A stretch of DNA of 64,000 nucleotides from Propionibacteriaceae bacterium. Lineage in GTDB: Bacteria > Actinomycetota > Actinomycetes > Propionibacteriales > Propionibacteriaceae. A model generated the notes under the pieces. That model saw only the letters and a program-made list of their open reading frames with translations. It was not told where the DNA came from and did no database searches. Every line of letters starts with the position of its first letter. The stretch's first letter is position 1. The stretch lies in contig JAPUEI010000097.1 in NCBI GenBank assembly GCA_027492675.1, positions 4,302 to 68,301 on the forward strand. Reading direction: 5' to 3'. A program made the translations under genes and the position numbers. Shown piece after piece: positions 60,713-64,000 of the stretch.

Positions 60713-62026
60713 TCAGGAGTCTGCCATCCGGCCGGCCAGGAACTCCTGGTAGGCCGGCAGATCGAGCTGCCCCGAGCCCGAGACGCCGATGAGGATGACC
60801 GGCGACGTGCCCTCTGCGGTGGCCTTACGGGCCTCACGGATGGCTCCGGCGATCGCATGGTTCGACTCCGACGCCGGAACGATGCCCTCCGCGCGGGAGA
60901 ACAGCACACCCGCCTCGAACGACTCCAGCTGGCCGATGGCGACCGCGTCGATCATCTTCTCGTGGTACAGGTGGGAGATCAGCGGCGCCATCCCGTGGTA
61001 GCGCAGGCCGCCCGCGTGCACCGGATCCGGCACGAAGTCGTTGCCGAGCGAGTACATCTTCAGCAGCGGCGTCATGCCCGAGGTGTCGCCGAAGTCGTAC
61101 CTGTACTCGCCCTCCGTCAGCGACGGGGCCGCCTTCGGCTCGCACGCCACGATGTGGGTGCTGGCGCGACCCTCGAGGTTCTCCCGCACGTACGGCAGCG
61201 CGATGCCGCCCAGGTTCGACCCGCCGCCCGCGCACGCGAACAGGTGGTCGGGCGCCTTCTCGTCGAACAGCGCCAGCTGCTTGATCGCCTCCAGTCCGAT
61301 GACGGTCTGGTGGAGCAGCACGTGGTTGAGGACGGAGCCCAGCGAGTAGTTCGTGTCGTCAGCCTGCGCCGCGACCGACACGGCCTCGGAGATCGCCATG
61401 CCCAGCGAGCCCGGCGTGTCCGGGAACCGCTCCTGCAGCGCGCGCCCGACCTCGGTGCGGTCCGACGGCGACGGGTAGACCGTGGCGCCGAACGTCTCCA
61501 TGAGCACGTGGCGGTACGGCTTCGAGTCGTACGTGCTCTTCACCTGGTAGATCTCGCACTCCAGCCCGAACGCCTCGGAGGCGAACGCGAGCGCAGACCC
61601 CCACTGGCCGGCACCGGTCTCGGTGGTCAGCTTGCGGACGCCGGCCTGGGCGTTCGCGTACGCCTGGGCGACGGCCGAGTTCGTCTTGTGGCTGCCGACC
61701 GGCGACGCACCCTCGTACTTGTAGTAGATCCGGGCCGTCGTGCCGAGCGCCTGCTCGAGCCGCTTCGCGCGCGCCAGCGGCGAGGGACGCCACAGCCGGT
61801 ACAGATCGCGCACCGGCGTGGGGATCTCGATCCACCGCTCGGTGGAGACCTCCTGCTCGATGAGCGCCATCGGGAACAGCGGCGCGAGGTCGGCGGCCTG
61901 CAGCGGCTCCTTGGTGCCGGGGTGCAGCGGCGGCGGCGGAGGCGTGGGAAGGTCCGCGACGATGTTGTACCAGTGCGTCGGGATCTCCGACTCCGGCAGG
62001 ACGACGTGGGTCAGATCGTTGCTCAC
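60713..62026 (-). CDS. trpB2: TrpB2-type tryptophan synthase beta-like protein
   Basis: This 437-residue PLP enzyme is of the TrpB2 group (longer N-terminus than TrpB1). The PLP lysine is in [12 protein letters not shown], the phosphate loop is [10 protein letters not shown], and the N-terminal segment [10 protein letters not shown] is the TrpB2 mark. There is no trpA or other trp gene nearby. TrpB2 can make tryptophan from serine and indole or act as a deaminase. It is the first gene of an operon with psd-pssA. Confidence 0.9.
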   Translation of the reverse strand: MSNDLTHVVLPESEIPTHWYNIVADLPTPPPPPLHPGTKEPLQAADLAPLFPMALIEQEVSTERWIEIPTPVRDLYRLWRPSPLARAKRLEQALGTTARIYYKYEGASPVGSHKTNSAVAQAYANAQAGVRKLTTETGAGQWGSALAFASEAFGLECEIYQVKSTYDSKPYRHVLMETFGATVYPSPSDRTEVGRALQERFPDTPGSLGMAISEAVSVAAQADDTNYSLGSVLNHVLLHQTVIGLEAIKQLALFDEKAPDHLFACAGGGSNLGGIALPYVRENLEGRASTHIVACEPKAAPSLTEGEYRYDFGDTSGMTPLLKMYSLGNDFVPDPVHAGGLRYHGMAPLISHLYHEKMIDAVAIGQLESFEAGVLFSRAEGIVPASESNHAIAGAIREARKATAEGTSPVILIGVSGSGQLDLPAYQEFLAGRMADS

Positions 62027-62037
62027 GAGTTCGTACG

Positions 62038-63042
62038 CTAGCGGGCCGTCGGCTCGGCCTGGCGGCCGGTCTCAAGCGCGGGCATGGGACCGGCGAGGTC
62101 CTCCTCGCCGAACGTCTCGTCCAACGCGGCCTCGGTGAGCGTTCGGCCGAGCTCGATCTGCTCGGTGGCCCGGTGGAAGTCCATCGTCTTCAGCGAATCG
62201 CCGGGAACGGTCACCAGCACGTCAGGCGGCAGCGCCGCGAGCCGGTACCGCGTGATCAGCGACTCCATCGCGTCCAGGCTCATCCAGGTGACGTCGGTGA
62301 TGCCGAGACCGACCGGCGGCGGTTCGTACGCGGGTGGCTGCTCCTCGGGCCGGGAGAACCTGGCCATGATCGAGGCGATGAAGTCGTTCTCCCAGACGCC
62401 GGCGGCCGTGCGTCGGAAGCGGTCCATCCACTCGCTCGTGGGCCGGTGCTCGGCAGACTCCTTGGTGGGGGACTTGAGGAACCGGTTGCTCTTCTCGCCG
62501 CTGAGGTTGATGGCCAGGGTGAAGTCGGCCGGCACGCCGATGACCGGCTCCATCGGCACCGGGTTGAGCACGCCGCCGTCCACCAGCAGTCGGCCGTTGA
62601 CCATGATCGGCGTGATCATGGCCGGGATCGCGATCGATGCCCGGATGGCGACCTCGAGTGGCCCGCTGGTGAACCAGACCTCACGACGAGCGCCGAGGTC
62701 GCTGGCCACGGCGGTGTACGGGATGGGGAGGTCCTCGATCCGTACGCCGTCGAGATAGTCGGTCATGCGCGCCAGCACTCGCTCGAGGCGCAGCACGCCG
62801 GGGCCGCTGATCACCGGGTCGAGCAGGCGCAGCACGTCGCGCTGGGTCAGCGAGACGGCCCAGTCGGTGAACGCGTCGAGCTGCCCTGCGGAGTACAGCC
62901 CTCCGACGAGCGCGCCCATGGAACTGCCCGAGACGGCGACGATGTCGTACCCGCGCTCTGTCAGCGCCTGGATCGCGCCGATGTGTGCATATCCGCGGGC
63001 GCCGCCCGAACCCAGGACGAGGGCGACAGTTCTTCCAGCCAT
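62038..63042 (-). CDS. Patatin-like phospholipase
   Basis: This 334-residue lipase-type protein (RssA/NTE group) has the oxyanion hole [12 protein letters not shown], nucleophile serine in [10 protein letters not shown] and aspartate of the dyad in [12 protein letters not shown] long C-terminal part of unclear role follows. It starts at ATG 63042. It may act on membrane lipids, which fits the pssA-psd neighbours 11 bases downstream. Confidence 0.87.
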   Translation of the reverse strand: MAGRTVALVLGSGGARGYAHIGAIQALTERGYDIVAVSGSSMGALVGGLYSAGQLDAFTDWAVSLTQRDVLRLLDPVISGPGVLRLERVLARMTDYLDGVRIEDLPIPYTAVASDLGARREVWFTSGPLEVAIRASIAIPAMITPIMVNGRLLVDGGVLNPVPMEPVIGVPADFTLAINLSGEKSNRFLKSPTKESAEHRPTSEWMDRFRRTAAGVWENDFIASIMARFSRPEEQPPAYEPPPVGLGITDVTWMSLDAMESLITRYRLAALPPDVLVTVPGDSLKTMDFHRATEQIELGRTLTEAALDETFGEEDLAGPMPALETGRQAEPTAR

Positions 63043-63377
63043 GGCACCCATTATCCGGGTAGCAGGAGGCGGCGGGGTCAGCGGAGTGTGACGACGGCTC
63101 CACATGACGTTCCTTGATCCGGACGGCAACCGGTCGTCTTCCGGTGTGCCATGGGTCCAGCCAAGATCGCTGGCCCCGGCTTCAGGTGGCTCGACGCGTC
63201 CGGGCCGTTGGATCCAGCACCAGTTGCCGTCTCAGGCGGAGGGCAGGCGGCCGAGTCGGTGAGAGCCGGTCACAGCGTACGATCCCGGTTGCGTGAGGCA
63301 GTTCTTCGGGACTCCGAGTCCGGGAGCCACCGCAAGCCGGGGAGAGGGGCCGAGTTGGTCGATGGGTGCGCGGGGAG
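63043..63377. other. Intergenic region, no gene recognised
   Basis: This 335-base stretch lies between the divergent patatin gene and the last membrane protein gene. A short FLDPDGNR reading at 63105 recalls glyoxalase-type ends, but the rest of that frame does not continue as one. It presumably holds the promoters of both neighbours. Confidence 0.5.
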
Positions 63378-64000
63378 ATGACTGTCCCTCATGGTCCCCG
63401 AGATGTCGACGGGCTCGCGCATGGTCGTGCGCGGGCGGGCACTTCTTCGGCCGACGCTCCTGACTCGCGTGGCCGGCACGCCGTCGTGGTGCTCGTTGCG
63501 CTTGTCGGCGTCGCGGCGGTCGGCGTGGTGGCTGCCGCGATTGACGGTGATGGGCCACGAAGTGACTGGCTCCGTCTCCTTGATGGCCTTCTCAACAGCG
63601 CCGCGTTGTGGGTGAGCTGCGCGTTCCTCGTGGGTGGGCTTGCGCGATCGCGGTATCTGGGTGCACTACTCGGCGTGACGGCCGAGACTGTCCTTGTCGT
63701 CGGCTACTACTGGTACGGCCTCGCCTTCGGTGATCGTCGGAGCCTGGGTCTGGGTGCGATCTGGCCAACGATCTCGTTCTGGCTGCTGCTCGGTGTTGTT
63801 GCTGGTGCTTCCGCCGGGGTCGGCGGAAGCCTTGTCCGAACGCGGCTGCGAACGCTAGCGCTTCTCGCTCTGGCAGGGGTATGGATCGGGCTGGCATGCA
63901 TCGTCGCGTTGGGGATGCTGCCATACCTCGGCAACGATCTCGTGCAGATATGGGGTCTGGGAGTACATCTGCTCACGGGTGGGCTGATTGCGGTCTGGGC
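63378..64000 (+). CDS. Membrane protein of unknown function, cut by the window end
   Basis: The frame from ATG 63378 is open to the last base with no stop (207 codons plus two bases). After a basic, hydrophilic N-terminus (about 35 residues) come hydrophobic segments: VVVLVALVGVAAVGVVAAA, the Trp/Tyr-rich YYWYGLAF, FWLLLGVVAGASAGVGGS and LALLALAGVWIGLACIV, six or so in all. CGGGGAG at 63371-63377 is close to the ATG. It may belong to the DUF6518 group, but I am not sure. Confidence 0.65.
   Translation, partial: MTVPHGPRDVDGLAHGRARAGTSSADAPDSRGRHAVVVLVALVGVAAVGVVAAAIDGDGPRSDWLRLLDGLLNSAALWVSCAFLVGGLARSRYLGALLGVTAETVLVVGYYWYGLAFGDRRSLGLGAIWPTISFWLLLGVVAGASAGVGGSLVRTRLRTLALLALAGVWIGLACIVALGMLPYLGNDLVQIWGLGVHLLTGGLIAVW

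Noticed and set aside
63105-63300. Fragment of a glyoxalase (FLDPDGNR)
   Set aside because: Only about 8 residues fit. The rest of the frame is Ser/Pro/Arg-rich and shows no VOC pattern.

Overview
The window is about 70% G+C and densely packed. It has many GTG starts and ATGA/GTGA start-stop overlaps. Its gene order from fdxA-dapC through dapD, dapE, a LOG protein, a DUF3117 protein, glgA, glgC, an O-methyltransferase, tatB, mrp and an MgtE-like protein follows the order I know from Mycobacterium tuberculosis (about Rv1177-Rv1232c). This points to an actinobacterial chromosome. Lack of mycobacterial lipid genes and the overall gene mix make me think of Propionibacteriales (Nocardioidaceae-like), but that is inference.

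Region by region. 1-4.4 kb: a glucitol-type PTS operon (end of a IIC, then IIBC, IIA, an unusual HPr-like protein, a glycerol-1-phosphate-dehydrogenase-like enzyme, a HAD phosphatase and a normal HPr), followed by a RelE toxin fragment. 4.6-11.8 kb: small conserved proteins, a YbaK deacylase, SDR enzymes, a Nudix hydrolase, an AEC transporter, a Tat-type secreted esterase and a uridine-kinase-like protein. 11.8-14.1 kb: serC-serA for serine synthesis. 14.1-23.1 kb: a DUF2332 protein, a DGPF protein with its ECF42-type sigma factor and a niacin-type MFS transporter, a two-component system, and the divergent yczR/yczE pair. 23.1-23.7 kb: an IS630 relic and nested inverted repeats. 24-30 kb: transketolase, small redox and hydrolase genes with a divergent MarR regulator, and SppA.

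30.4-33.3 kb is the most interesting part. A cobalamin riboswitch precedes a 900-residue secreted leucine-rich-repeat protein with three similar modules and a C-terminal LAGTG sorting signal. This suggests a B12-controlled cell-surface protein. 33.3-37.2 kb: a PQ-loop protein and pntA-pntB transhydrogenase. 37.3-38.8 kb: a probable toxin-antitoxin pair (HTH protein plus AbiEii-like nucleotidyltransferase) behind a 22-bp palindrome. 38.8-53.7 kb: the conserved block with dapC, dapD, dapE and dapA (lysine/diaminopimelate), tdk, glycogen genes, a biotin carrier and tatB.

53.75-54.32 kb holds a regular repeat array (45-bp repeats, 38-bp spacers, 83-bp period), and two more copies lie at 58.3 kb. 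Between and beyond them are mrp, a DUF1003 protein, a soluble MgtE-like protein, a CitE-like lyase, pssA-psd (phosphatidylethanolamine synthesis), trpB2, a patatin-like protein and the start of a membrane protein cut by the window edge. I saw no rRNA, tRNA, CRISPR-cas or phage genes.
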